This document shows positions 1-7,389 of a stretch of DNA of 21,050 nt, one piece after another; the stretch's first letter is position 1; each line of letters opens with the position of its first letter. Under the pieces are notes generated by a model. It ran no database searches, was not told the origin of the DNA, and worked only from the letters and a program-made list of their open reading frames with translations. Position numbers and translations under genes: made by a program. This DNA is from a virus: the IMG/VR virus record IMGVR_UViG_3300038701_001770, positions 1 to 21,050 of that record. One strand, written 5' to 3'.

Positions 1-1331
1 GGAGGTTCGACGGTGAACGTCTGCCAGGACTCCTCTAGGTCTGCTGGTGTTTCATCGTGATCGACCAGAACGGCCATCCGGATTGAAAGGGGGCTTTCAG
101 CGATGATTGTTGGGGTGATACTATCGATTGAGTTTGCAGACATGCGAAACCAGCCCGTTCGGAATTGCGCGGTCATCGTTTCCCCGCCGGTCATCAGTCT
201 GGAAAGAGTCGCAAGGCGGCCGCTTGTCGTTGTGAATTGCGTGTTGGTGCCGAGATTGTGCCAAGAGTTTGCTGGGTAGTCTGTTTTGGCCCACGTCTGG
301 CTTTCAGTATAATAAACCCATTGCTCGGGCACATCTTGATAGGTTCTCCCAATGATAATCATGGTCTGGTCAGCGGCAGTGTGCATGCGCCAGTCACCGC
401 CCATCTCAACCGCGCAAATGATCTCATCGGTAATCGGTCGAGTGAAAGCGCCGACAAGCGACATGGCCCCGCGGGACAGCGTTTCAGCCACAGACACAAC
501 GCCCATAGATGTGAGGATCCACAAGTCCGTGCCGACCTGAGTGAAGCAATCCTTGCCAAGCGGCGCTGCGATCTTCGGTCGAGACAGGAGACGCCAGTCA
601 TTGGAGTCGCCAGGATCTAGACCTTCGTAGAGAACCATATCTCCGGTGCTCGTAAAGATGGCCAAAACATCGTTCATGCCGTGCCCAGCATCGACAGTAA
701 GCGACACGATGTCCTGAATTGTCCCCCTGATATTGCCAAGGCGATCGAGCGGGAACCGCGTCAATTCACCAGTGATTGCCCCGACACCGCCATAGTAGAA
801 TTCAAGCGTGCCGCCACGTTTCCAGAAATACGGGCGATCATGGTGGGCAACAAAGCCGTCAAAATCGCTTTGAGTCACGCCCGTAGATGTCGTGAACTCT
901 GTTGACTGGAACGTTCCGCCATCGAACCGCAAAGGATTGCCGAGGCCGTCTGCGACAATTGTGTTGCTGCTTATTTCGCCAAAGCTGGCGCGTCCGTTGA
1001 ACGGTCGAGTGAAGCTTGTGAAGCCGGCGCTTATGCGCTCGCTGGTGATTTCGAGATACAGACTTTTTGAAGCAAATTCGTAGGGAATGCGTTGCAATAC
1101 GGTCGATTCTTCGGTGTCGTAGTTGAACGAGGGACGCGTTTCCAAAGCTGCACCATTGGACCTCCAATTGATCAATTCCCCTGAATAGTTGACGTTCATC
1201 TCTGCGTTTTTGGCTTCCGAAAACAGGCCGCCCACGGGCAGTGGGATTGGCACATCCTGCCCGAGTCCGGACATACCTGCCCGATTGCGTTGCGCGCTTG
1301 CTTGTTGGCGACGTCTCAAGGGGCTGGTCAT
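1..1331 (-). CDS. P22 gp10-like tail hub / packaged-DNA stabilisation protein (partial)
   Basis: The frame is open for 443 codons from the ATG at 1331 and runs off the left window edge, so the C-terminus is missing. The start overlaps the collar-fibre stop as ATGA. The N-terminus is basic (MTSPLRRRQQ), followed by a segment of the form NVNYSGELINWRS...ETRPSF. After it come aromatic, Gly-rich beta repeats with several W/Y/G blades, and then a stretch ending GWFRMSANSIDSITPTI. P22 gp10-like proteins begin with a similar segment near the N-terminus and fold as beta-propeller-like hubs that close the portal channel after packaging. The position after portal, capsid and gp4-like genes agrees. The assignment rests on pattern and gene order. 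A different podoviral tail protein of beta-propeller type is the main alternative. Confidence 0.62.
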   Translation of the reverse strand, partial: MTSPLRRRQQASAQRNRAGMSGLGQDVPIPLPVGGLFSEAKNAEMNVNYSGELINWRSNGAALETRPSFNYDTEESTVLQRIPYEFASKSLYLEITSERISAGFTSFTRPFNGRASFGEISSNTIVADGLGNPLRFDGGTFQSTEFTTSTGVTQSDFDGFVAHHDRPYFWKRGGTLEFYYGGVGAITGELTRFPLDRLGNIRGTIQDIVSLTVDAGHGMNDVLAIFTSTGDMVLYEGLDPGDSNDWRLLSRPKIAAPLGKDCFTQVGTDLWILTSMGVVSVAETLSRGAMSLVGAFTRPITDEIICAVEMGGDWRMHTAADQTMIIIGRTYQDVPEQWVYYTESQTWAKTDYPANSWHNLGTNTQFTTTSGRLATLSRLMTGGETMTAQFRTGWFRMSANSIDSITPTIIAESPLSIRMAVLVDHDETPADLEESWQTFTVEP

Positions 1332-2023
1332 GTTCGGATCATCCAATTTACTGCGACGACTGGCGGGATTATGGGAACGGACTCCCCGCCGCCTGTGTTC
1401 CCGACTGTCACCCCGGTCGATGACGTAGAGTTTGTGCCGGCCGCAGTTGCGTCATCGATAGAGATACCGGTTGCCGAAGTGCCGGTTGCGCCTGCGCTGT
1501 GACCATCGGTGCCGCCCCACGCGATCGTCCCGGTTGCGCCATTAGTTGTCTCGGTATGCGCGTGACCGGGGTCTGTAACTCCATGGCTGTGCGGTGTGCC
1601 CGTGAACGTGTGCGTATGGCCGGGGTCTGTGACAGCGTGGCTATGCTCTGGCAATTGCGCCTCTGTCAGCGTCACCGATGCGGCACCACCTGTGTTTGCC
1701 AATTCTAAAGCGGGATCACCACCAGCCCCGAGGACTGAACGTCCGCGCAGGTCAGGAAGCGTGAATGTCTCGTCATCTTCACCGTAGGTCGCACCAATCA
1801 CGTCATAGAGCGCCGGGTACTCTGTTTTGAGCAACGTCTGACCATTGCAAATCTTCCAGCCGTCCCCTGGCTCTGTGTCGCGCAGAGTCGGCGCAAGCGT
1901 CCCTGTTGGGGACAGCAAGGCCGCAATTGCGTTGATGGTGCTGTCCAGCTCAGCCAAGGGAACGTCGTAGGGCCGTGTCCGTCTGCGTGACTGAGTGACA
2001 ACGGGGATTGCGATTTCTGGCAT
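1328..2023 (-). CDS. Tail fibre protein with phage collar domain
   Basis: A 231-residue protein. Residues 53-104 carry the phage tail collar signature: GDGWKICNGQ, then YPALYDVIGATYG, then FTLPDLRGRSVLGAGG. The next 40 residues contain four His-X-His pairs (127/129, 136/138, 145/147, 154/156) in near-repeated DPGHTHT-type units. In T4 gp12 and relatives, such His pairs bind metal along the trimer axis. The C-terminus (PPVVAVNWMIRT) is the usual end of collar proteins. The product probably trimerises as a short receptor-binding fibre or tail tip. The start ATG overlaps the stop of the adaptor gene by one base (TAATG), and its own stop overlaps the next ATG, so the three genes are likely translated together. 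Host specificity cannot be read from the sequence. Confidence 0.88.
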   Translation of the reverse strand: MPEIAIPVVTQSRRRTRPYDVPLAELDSTINAIAALLSPTGTLAPTLRDTEPGDGWKICNGQTLLKTEYPALYDVIGATYGEDDETFTLPDLRGRSVLGAGGDPALELANTGGAASVTLTEAQLPEHSHAVTDPGHTHTFTGTPHSHGVTDPGHAHTETTNGATGTIAWGGTDGHSAGATGTSATGISIDDATAAGTNSTSSTGVTVGNTGGGESVPIIPPVVAVNWMIRT

Positions 2024-2985
2024 TAGCTCACAATCCAGGTGTTCCCGTTGTCGTTATTGGCGTCCAGAGGCCAGCAATCCCAAGTGTCGCCGCTATTCCC
2101 CAGGCGAAACCCGCGACCACCACCAGCGTCTGTGGCAATCTTGTGCTCGACTTGGTTTTCATACTCTGCGGCCCGCTCTGCGTATGGCAGGCCAAGCGCG
2201 CGTTGCAGGTGGAACGTCATGCCAACCGAAAGGATATAATCATCATCAAACGCTGGGGTATCCGTGTCGGCTGTGAACTCGGCGCGGCGCACTTGCGGCG
2301 CGGGCTCGCGCTCGCTCAGCAAGTGAATGCGCTTCAGGATCTCTTCCGGTTCTTTGGGCCAAACACCAACGTCGAACCCTGGCTCTTCGTCGTATTTGAA
2401 ATTGGCTGAATTGGATTCTTGCACCAATGATGCATCATCAAGCTTGAGCCAGCCGTCGCGCGAAACCGCCGGCGCATTGATCTGCAACGGCGTTGTAGAC
2501 AGATTGATGTCGCCGTCTTGGATGGCGGACACCACCGGATAGCGGCTCACATACTCGATTGCCACCAGCTCGTCAGCTTGCGGCGTCGGATCGATCCACA
2601 ATAGATTGTTGCGGATCCTCCAGCCATGCGGCGCCACAGATGCAGAACCGCCATGAATCCACCATGCCCATTGTTGGGGGGACGCGGGGCCCAATAGGCC
2701 CATCGGCCAGCCGTTGCGCTGTTCCGTGCCTGGAATGATCCGGAGAAAATCGGGGGGCATGGTGTAGGCATACCGCCCCGCCTGCATTGCAAACACCCAT
2801 GTCGAAGACAGCTCAGACATACCCGTCCAGTTACTTCTGGTCAGGTAGTCGCGCATGATGTCTTTGGCCGCCGTCCTGAGGATCTTGGCAATGCGAGTGT
2901 TTGTGTCGAACAAGGTTGTGGGCGCCGGCGCTGTTGCATCGCGCTCAGCCGCTTCAATTGCGATTTCCAGAATTGAGCGTGTCAC
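2023..2985 (-). CDS. Head-tail adaptor, gp4 / tail tubular protein A-like
   Basis: A 320-residue protein starting at GTG (2985), preceded by a G-rich Shine-Dalgarno stretch. The helical N-terminal part (SILEIAIEAAERDA, then IAKILRTAAKDIMRDYL) is followed by W..AMQAGRYAYTMPPDFLRIIPGT, typical of connector proteins of the P22 gp4 / T7 tubular A type. The motif WIHGGS...WRIRNNLLWIDPTP and a later helical stretch (FHLQRALGLPYAERAAEYENQ) fit the same fold. The central region (about residues 145-240) is longer than in compact homologues. The product probably forms a ring below the portal to which tail proteins bind. The gene sits between the capsid accessory gene and the fibre gene. Only the class of protein is assigned, not an exact family. 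Confidence 0.7.
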   Translation of the reverse strand: MTRSILEIAIEAAERDATAPAPTTLFDTNTRIAKILRTAAKDIMRDYLTRSNWTGMSELSSTWVFAMQAGRYAYTMPPDFLRIIPGTEQRNGWPMGLLGPASPQQWAWWIHGGSASVAPHGWRIRNNLLWIDPTPQADELVAIEYVSRYPVVSAIQDGDINLSTTPLQINAPAVSRDGWLKLDDASLVQESNSANFKYDEEPGFDVGVWPKEPEEILKRIHLLSEREPAPQVRRAEFTADTDTPAFDDDYILSVGMTFHLQRALGLPYAERAAEYENQVEHKIATDAGGGRGFRLGNSGDTWDCWPLDANNDNGNTWIVS

Positions 2986-2998
2986 GGCGCCCCCCTAT

Positions 2999-3796
2999 TT
3001 ATGCGAGCGGATCCGGATCGCCGCCCGCCAGGTCATCATTGCCGGTTGCCATGTCACCACCGGCCAAGAAACCGTCGTTTTCATCGATCGTATCGACACT
3101 TTCGAAACCGACAGCGTCAGCCGCTGGATGGACTGGAACCGTAACCGTCTGCTGCGCTTGCGCTGGTGTCAGCGTTCGCAACGCCTTGGCTTCAGCTTCG
3201 GCCTGCATCGCGCGGGCTTGGGCGGCTTCAAGTTGCTTTTGCAGTGAGTCCAATGTCGCATGCATCTTCGCTTCGTTTTCAGCCGCAAGGACGATGTCCG
3301 ACGACCCTTCCTTGGTCTGCATCCATTTGTCGGCCACGCGATAGATCCGAGCGGCGTCCATACCAAGCTGCTGGGCCCGGTCATTGCCAAGAGCAAGCAG
3401 GTCTTCCACGCAGTAGATTGCGTGCATTTCCATCAGGTTGATCTCGGAGCGCGACACACCAGGCAATTCCATAAGAGGCGTGCCATTCATCGGGCCAGTT
3501 TCGAAATTGGTGAAGTGTGCGTATTGCTCGGGATAGTGCCGTGCGGCGTCTTCCTTGGAGATAAATGCGTGCGAGCGTGTCAGGCGATCACCGACAGGCT
3601 GCTTTGCCAAACAAAGACGTGTCTCAATCAAGCCGTGCTTGTCTGGGTTCTTGGTCTTGAGGCGCACTTGCGCCCAGAAGAAACCGACATGAACTGAGCC
3701 CTTGGCGCTGACAGGGGCCAAGTGAGTGGACAGGTCGGCGCCTGTCAGGTCGCGAGTGACTGAAGAGGCGCTTTGATTGGGGGCCATCATCTGCAT
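2999..3796 (-). CDS. Capsid-associated accessory protein with coiled coil
   Basis: A 265-residue protein in the slot after the major capsid gene. The N-terminal half contains AARHYPEQYAHFTNFETGP and GTPLMELPGVSRSEINLMEMHAIYCVEDLLAL. The latter is a helix-hairpin-helix-like segment often seen in uncharacterised virion proteins that follow the capsid gene. Residues about 165-210 (AAENEAKMHATLDSLQKQLEAAQARAMQAEAEAKAL) are Ala/Glu/Gln-rich heptads, a clear coiled coil. The C-terminal 35 residues are acidic and Gly-rich. The ATG at 3796 has a GGAG Shine-Dalgarno 9 bases upstream. The precise function is unknown. Capsid decoration, head completion or an internal head protein are possible. Confidence 0.68.
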   Translation of the reverse strand: MQMMAPNQSASSVTRDLTGADLSTHLAPVSAKGSVHVGFFWAQVRLKTKNPDKHGLIETRLCLAKQPVGDRLTRSHAFISKEDAARHYPEQYAHFTNFETGPMNGTPLMELPGVSRSEINLMEMHAIYCVEDLLALGNDRAQQLGMDAARIYRVADKWMQTKEGSSDIVLAAENEAKMHATLDSLQKQLEAAQARAMQAEAEAKALRTLTPAQAQQTVTVPVHPAADAVGFESVDTIDENDGFLAGGDMATGNDDLAGGDPDPLA

Positions 3797-3819
3797 TCTT
3801 GGATCTCCGAAAGAGTGAT

Positions 3820-3846
3820 AGGCGCGGACGTCAACCGCCCGCGCCT
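3820..3846 (-). other. Stem-loop just downstream of the major capsid gene
   Basis: A perfect 8-bp inverted repeat (arms 3820-3827 and 3839-3846, 11-base loop) begins 7 bases beyond the capsid stop and ends 23 bases before the next start codon. The stem is entirely G/C-rich. On the coding strand it is followed by ATCACTCTTTC rather than a T run, so it is not a standard intrinsic terminator. It may protect the 3' end of capsid mRNA, act as a partial terminator that lowers downstream expression, or be an RNase site. Confidence 0.55.
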
Positions 3847-3852
3847 GATGAG

Positions 3853-4809
3853 TTAGTCGCCGAGAATGCCGTTGAGCATCCGGTTTTCACAGATAAAGTT
3901 ACCCATGCCCGCAATGATAACGGTATCGCTGTCCTCGGTCAGGGGCCGACGCGGCCCGCCAAGAACAACGTTGTTCCGCTTCTTGTGCATGGTCAATTCG
4001 ATCGTGTTCAGGTTCAGGAACTTCATCCCGACAGGGGCATACCCGCCCTGACCGCCATCCGCGACAACCGGCACGGTCTCAAACATGATGTTCGAGAAAC
4101 CGCCCGACGCCAGGTTCTTGTCCGAAAAGCGCTGTTGCGCTTGCAGACCCTGGTTGTAGGTCGAGTAGTAGCTGTTGTCGCTGACAATGAGATTGACCTT
4201 GTCTGTGCCGCGGCACGTCTCAAGGTACAGATCCAGCATGTCACCGTACAGCGCGGCGGTTGTTGCACCACCGGTCACTGCGCGCTGGTTGTCCCACCAG
4301 GAATAGGTGGTCGAATTGATGCCGCCGACAGTGGCGCCAGCACCGGAACTGACCAAAAGACCAAGGCCACCGAATTCCTTGCCGGAATAGGTGGTGCCGT
4401 CACCGTGCGATGCCAGGTGCATTTGGTTCTGGATGGTCTTTTCAGCGTGACGCTGACGGGACTTCATCATCGAAATGACTTGTTCCTGACCGTCGTTCTG
4501 GAGCATTTCCAAGCCGCTGATGGACACGCCGCAAGCATATTGCTTCCACGGGAATTCAGCGGACGTCAGGACTTCCTGACCGGCGACATTCAGACCTTCG
4601 CGCCCGGTGTACCATTGGAAGTTGTTATTTTCGTCGCCCACCATGATCGGCGTGGTGATCGTGCGGCCGCCACCAATGGTGCGCATCCGCTTGCGGCGGC
4701 GCAGCTCATAGTGAAGAATGTTGTTGCGAGAGACCGCGTCAGCGATGTGCTTGCGACGATGCGCAAGCGTCGATGTCATGATCTCGCCCCAGTTTAGATT
4801 GCCTGACAT
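3853..4809 (-). CDS. Major capsid protein (HK97-like fold)
   Basis: A 318-residue protein with the features of a tailed-phage coat protein. The N-terminal arm (MTSTLAHRRKHIADAVSRNN) leads to a Gly-rich strand (IGGGRTITTPI), an E-loop-like segment (NNFQWYTGREGLNV) and then WKQYACGVSISGLEMLQNDG. A long helix follows (EQVISMMKSRQRHAEKTIQNQ). The second half contains the P/A-domain-like VNLIVSDNSYYSTYNQGLQAQQRFSDKNLASGG, and the C-terminus has TMHKKRNNVVLGGPRRP. A GGAG Shine-Dalgarno lies 7 bases before the ATG. The gene follows a scaffold-like gene, the usual order for assembly with a separate scaffold. I see no protease gene nearby. The role is well supported by size, motif layout and position, but the exact family name is less certain. 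Confidence 0.85.
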   Translation of the reverse strand: MSGNLNWGEIMTSTLAHRRKHIADAVSRNNILHYELRRRKRMRTIGGGRTITTPIMVGDENNNFQWYTGREGLNVAGQEVLTSAEFPWKQYACGVSISGLEMLQNDGQEQVISMMKSRQRHAEKTIQNQMHLASHGDGTTYSGKEFGGLGLLVSSGAGATVGGINSTTYSWWDNQRAVTGGATTAALYGDMLDLYLETCRGTDKVNLIVSDNSYYSTYNQGLQAQQRFSDKNLASGGFSNIMFETVPVVADGGQGGYAPVGMKFLNLNTIELTMHKKRNNVVLGGPRRPLTEDSDTVIIAGMGNFICENRMLNGILGD

Positions 4810-4838
4810 AATTTACTCCGTCGGCGATCCCATGTGCT

Positions 4839-6014
4839 TTATGCGCTGATTTGGCTTTTGATAGCCGCGCGGATGACGTCCTCGATATCGTCACTTTGCA
4901 CCGGGCGACGGGGGGCACCTTGGCCAGCGCCGTCAATGTTTTTGCTGGCCGCCTTCGATTTACTCAAGGTGGCCGCTTGCTGTTGTGGTGATGGTTGTGG
5001 CACCGGGGTAGGCTGTTGTGCGGCGGAATTGCCGCCAAACGATGACATCATCTGTTGCGATGCTTGGTTGTAAAATTCGTCAAGCTGAGTCACGTTCACG
5101 CGCTGACCGGTCTGGTCGTAGAAATTCTTGACCGCCTGTTCGATCATCGGGCGCAGTGTCGCGTAGTGTGGCCGCTTCAGGTTGCCGGATTCATCGGTTT
5201 CGTTGACAAAATTCAGGTAGTCACGGCGCGCTTGCTCTTGATGCTGGCGCTCTGGCGAGTCCGGACCCTTGATTTTACCCATGCCGTTTGCCGCGCGCAG
5301 CTCTTCGTTTTCACGCCTCAGAGCTTGGGTCTCAGGATCTTCGAAAAGATCATCATCTTCCCGCTTTGAAATTTTCAGATTGAGTTTTTCGGCAGCGGCG
5401 CTGAGCACATCAAACTCTTTGCCCTTTTCAGAGGCCATGCTTTCGATCGCCCAAGCGAGGTAATCCGCAGGGTCTTCATGCGCATGCGTTGCGATCCGGA
5501 TAAGCCGCTCCGACATTTGAGCCGGTGTTGCCCCAAAATGAGAAAGCTGTGATTGCGCATAGGGCGATTGAAAAGGTTGAAGCGCATCGTCGGCCGCGCG
5601 GATCCGCTTGGCGACTTCCGCGCGATGCGTATCCGGCAGGTCTTTGATCAGGTCCGAAACCGAGGCCTGTGAAATATCACCTAGCTCGTCATCGCTGGAT
5701 GTTTCGTCTGGCTCTTCAGGCTTGGTATCTTCAGGCTTGGTATCTTCAGGCTTGGTTTCAGCCTTTGGCGCATCATCTGAGCTCTTGCTGTACTTGCCCT
5801 TGAGGTTTGCATCAGACGCAAGCTGCGCCGCCTCTTCGATACCAACAGTTTCTGCTACTTCGGGATCTTCAAGCGGCGGCTGATCCAGACCAGCGTCATC
5901 ATCATCATCGGCCATTTGCTGTTGCAAGGCCTTGCGAATGATTGCGGTTTCTTCGTCATCTTCGTCTTCGAGAGCGGTGTCTACAAAGATGTCGTCAAGA
6001 TCATCATCGGCCAT
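4839..6014 (-). CDS. Scaffold-like acidic protein upstream of capsid gene
   Basis: A 391-residue, strongly acidic, low-complexity protein between portal-associated genes and the major capsid gene, where P22-like phages encode the scaffolding protein. Residues 1-130 are Asp/Glu-rich with a DTKPE pentapeptide repeat. The middle is helical with charged coiled-coil character (LFEDPETQALRRENEELRAANG). The C-terminus has a Gln/Ala/Pro linker followed by a basic/helical tail (DDIEDVIRAAIKSQISA). Scaffolds use a C-terminal helical segment to bind coat. The segment PFQSPYAQSQLSHFGATPAQMSERL with ADYLAWAI recurs in uncharacterised phage scaffolds. The ATG at 6014 has a GGAG ribosome site. The role is inferred mainly from position, composition and length. 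Confidence 0.72.
   Translation of the reverse strand: MADDDLDDIFVDTALEDEDDEETAIIRKALQQQMADDDDDAGLDQPPLEDPEVAETVGIEEAAQLASDANLKGKYSKSSDDAPKAETKPEDTKPEDTKPEEPDETSSDDELGDISQASVSDLIKDLPDTHRAEVAKRIRAADDALQPFQSPYAQSQLSHFGATPAQMSERLIRIATHAHEDPADYLAWAIESMASEKGKEFDVLSAAAEKLNLKISKREDDDLFEDPETQALRRENEELRAANGMGKIKGPDSPERQHQEQARRDYLNFVNETDESGNLKRPHYATLRPMIEQAVKNFYDQTGQRVNVTQLDEFYNQASQQMMSSFGGNSAAQQPTPVPQPSPQQQAATLSKSKAASKNIDGAGQGAPRRPVQSDDIEDVIRAAIKSQISA
5713..5757 (-). repeat. Three tandem 15-bp repeats encoding DTKPE units
   Basis: Three adjacent 15-base units (tcttcaggcttggta on the plus strand; the third differs only at its last base) lie inside the scaffold-like gene. The unit is a multiple of three and gives the peptide DTKPE/ETKPE in phase. 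It is a recent tandem expansion in a disordered acidic region, and copy number probably varies between relatives. Confidence 0.9.
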
Positions 6015-6076
6015 GGGGGACTCCGTTTAGATTGTCGCCAGATCATGGCGGCACGGAGTCACGATGTGCGGCGATT

Positions 6077-6319
6077 TTATTCTGACGTTTTTTCAGCCGC
6101 AGATACGCGAAAAGAATGTTGGGCCAGCAAAAGGCAATCGACAAGCGCAGCGCGGGCTCGGTGCCTTGTTCTTTGGGACTCTGCTGGAGCCTGGCGAAAG
6201 GAGATTGCAGCGTCCAGAGTCCCCATGATTTGACCGCTTAATCTGTTCATGGCTTCACGGAATCTTTTCTCTTCATCCGTCTCGCCGTTTGCTGGGAGCA
6301 ATATCGTGTTCTTGGTCAT
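6077..6319 (-). CDS. Small helical protein of unknown function
   Basis: An 80-residue protein whose ATG overlaps the preceding stop (ATGA). It is mostly helical and charged: EEKRFREAMNRLSGQIMGTL, then RHRARAALVDCLLLAQHSF. I do not recognise the family. It lies between a zinc-motif protein and the scaffold-like gene, so a role in head assembly or a small accessory function is possible. Codon use and spacing look like a real gene of the same operon. It ends about 60 bases before the scaffold start, and that gap holds only the scaffold Shine-Dalgarno. Confidence 0.6.
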   Translation of the reverse strand: MTKNTILLPANGETDEEKRFREAMNRLSGQIMGTLDAAISFRQAPAESQRTRHRARAALVDCLLLAQHSFRVSAAEKTSE

Positions 6320-6804
6320 TCGATGATCTCAATGTCCGAGGCGTCAATTTCAGTGCCATCATCCAGATCACCGGCCTCCATCGGCGCTGCCTTCAGGTCT
6401 GGCGGTATATTGAGTGGGTCGGTTTCTATGAAACGCTTGATATCGCTTACTATTTCTCGGTCAACCTTGTAATCATAGGTCCAATGATCATCATCCTTGG
6501 TGATACCCTCATCAAACTCGACCAGATCATTGCGCGCCATGTATTCGCGCTTTTCATGGCGACTACCGATAGTTTCGGCTGTGTCCAGGAGTCCGGTCCT
6601 GAACGCTTGGAACGGGGGCGTGATCTGCGGCGTGGAAAGATCGCGATTGCGCGGGGGCGCTGGCTTCCTGCAATTGTGGGGCCAAGGCTGGTCCAGCCGA
6701 TGCTCGCCGCCACACGTCTTGCACGCGCGATATCGACCAGGTGCGCGATCTTCGCGATGGCCGAATATTTTCTTGTGGCGGTCTGGGTCTACGGAATACT
6801 GCAT
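6316..6804 (-). CDS. Conserved phage protein with N-terminal zinc-ribbon-like motif
   Basis: A 162-residue protein. Residues 28-45 form CKTCGGEH...PHNC, a plausible zinc knuckle (Cys28, Cys31, His35 or His43, Cys45). It is followed by a Pro-rich stretch and a segment of the pattern STPQITPPFQAFRT...IGSRHEKREYMARNDLVEFDEG. That pattern recurs in small proteins of podovirus head operons. The C-terminal third is acidic (EAGDLDDGTEIDASDIEIIE). Its start is 3 bases after the preceding stop, and its end overlaps the next start as ATGA. The function is unknown. Its position between portal and scaffold suggests a virion or assembly role. Confidence 0.66.
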   Translation of the reverse strand: MQYSVDPDRHKKIFGHREDRAPGRYRACKTCGGEHRLDQPWPHNCRKPAPPRNRDLSTPQITPPFQAFRTGLLDTAETIGSRHEKREYMARNDLVEFDEGITKDDDHWTYDYKVDREIVSDIKRFIETDPLNIPPDLKAAPMEAGDLDDGTEIDASDIEIIE

Positions 6805-6807
6805 CTG

Positions 6808-7062
6808 TCAGTGCATTCCGGCTGGGTTGCGCGCGCTGTTCATCATCGCTTTTCTCGCGAAGTCGTAAAGCTTGTTGCAAGCGTCTTCACGCGCGGCAGT
6901 TTCCTCGCATCCAACACCAACGGAATTGATTCCGTTCTTGAGAGTAAGAACGCAGATGACCATCTGCGAGTCATCGGGGGCCCAATAGGATTCTCTTTTG
7001 ATGTCATCAGGCGTCAGGCGCAGCGTGCCTGAATTTTCGTTTTGGATATCAGTCTGGGGCAC
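6808..7062 (-). CDS. N4 gp49 / Sf6 gp66 family protein
   Basis: An 84-residue protein starting at GTG (7062), with a strong GGAGG 7 bases upstream. The sequence RLTPDDIKRESYW....QMVICVLTLKNGINSVGVG, followed by a charged helix (REDACNKLYDFARKAMM), matches the pattern of the gp49/gp66 phage family: an Ile-rich start, then cLTLkNGf.v.G, then a helix ending in a K-rich segment. Family members are common small phage proteins of unknown function that are sometimes encoded near structural genes. The assignment is made by eye from the LTLKNG core. Confidence 0.7.
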   Translation of the reverse strand: MPQTDIQNENSGTLRLTPDDIKRESYWAPDDSQMVICVLTLKNGINSVGVGCEETAAREDACNKLYDFARKAMMNSARNPAGMH

Positions 7063-7095
7063 TTTGTGACCTCCATCTATTGGATTGCGAATATC

Positions 7096-7389
7096 TCAGC
7101 GACCGCCTTTGAACATTTTCATAAATTCCAGTTGCGCGGGGTTCACAGCGCCCTCGGGTAATTGGCTGGCCAGAAAGTCGAAAATGCCAAGCTTTGGGGG
7201 CGTGTGCTGCTGTTCGTGGTGTCCACCCATTGGAGTGCGTGCGCCGCCATGCATTGGCGGGGCTTGCATCGGCGCTTGCGGCGCTGGACTGGTCCCTGGT
7301 GCGGCGTACATCGACTGTGTCGGCGTGGCAAATGTCGGTGTCGGTGCTGCGGCGGGCTGTGTTTGCCCTCCTTGGAAAAGACCTTTCAT
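7096..7389 (-). CDS. Pro/Met/Ala-rich small protein following portal
   Basis: A 97-residue protein. Its ATG overlaps the portal stop (ATGA), so the two are probably translationally coupled. Residues 8-65 are low complexity (Pro, Ala, Gln, Met, Gly, His) and likely disordered. The C-terminal 30 residues (IFDFLASQLPEGAVNPAQLEFMKMFKGG) form a short amphipathic helical end with a Phe/Leu core. No family is recognised. Proteins with a disordered stretch and a short helical tail are common near portals and could act as a linker or internal head protein, but that is inference. Confidence 0.6.
   Translation of the reverse strand: MKGLFQGGQTQPAAAPTPTFATPTQSMYAAPGTSPAPQAPMQAPPMHGGARTPMGGHHEQQHTPPKLGIFDFLASQLPEGAVNPAQLEFMKMFKGGR

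Noticed and set aside
3799-4797. A 332-codon open frame on the plus strand opposite the major capsid gene
   Set aside because: It is a mirror of the capsid gene's codon bias. It has no domain, an unusual composition and no ribosome site, and no other gene is on this strand.
6077-6319. Possible Acb2/Thoeris-inhibitor-like (DUF7681) protein
   Set aside because: Size and position fit small anti-defence proteins, but the characteristic W..A...LQ.G.MAL.RAV..P segment is absent, so I left it unassigned.
6289-7032. A 247-codon plus-strand frame spanning several minus-strand genes
   Set aside because: It crosses three gene junctions of the minus-strand operon and shows no recognisable fold.
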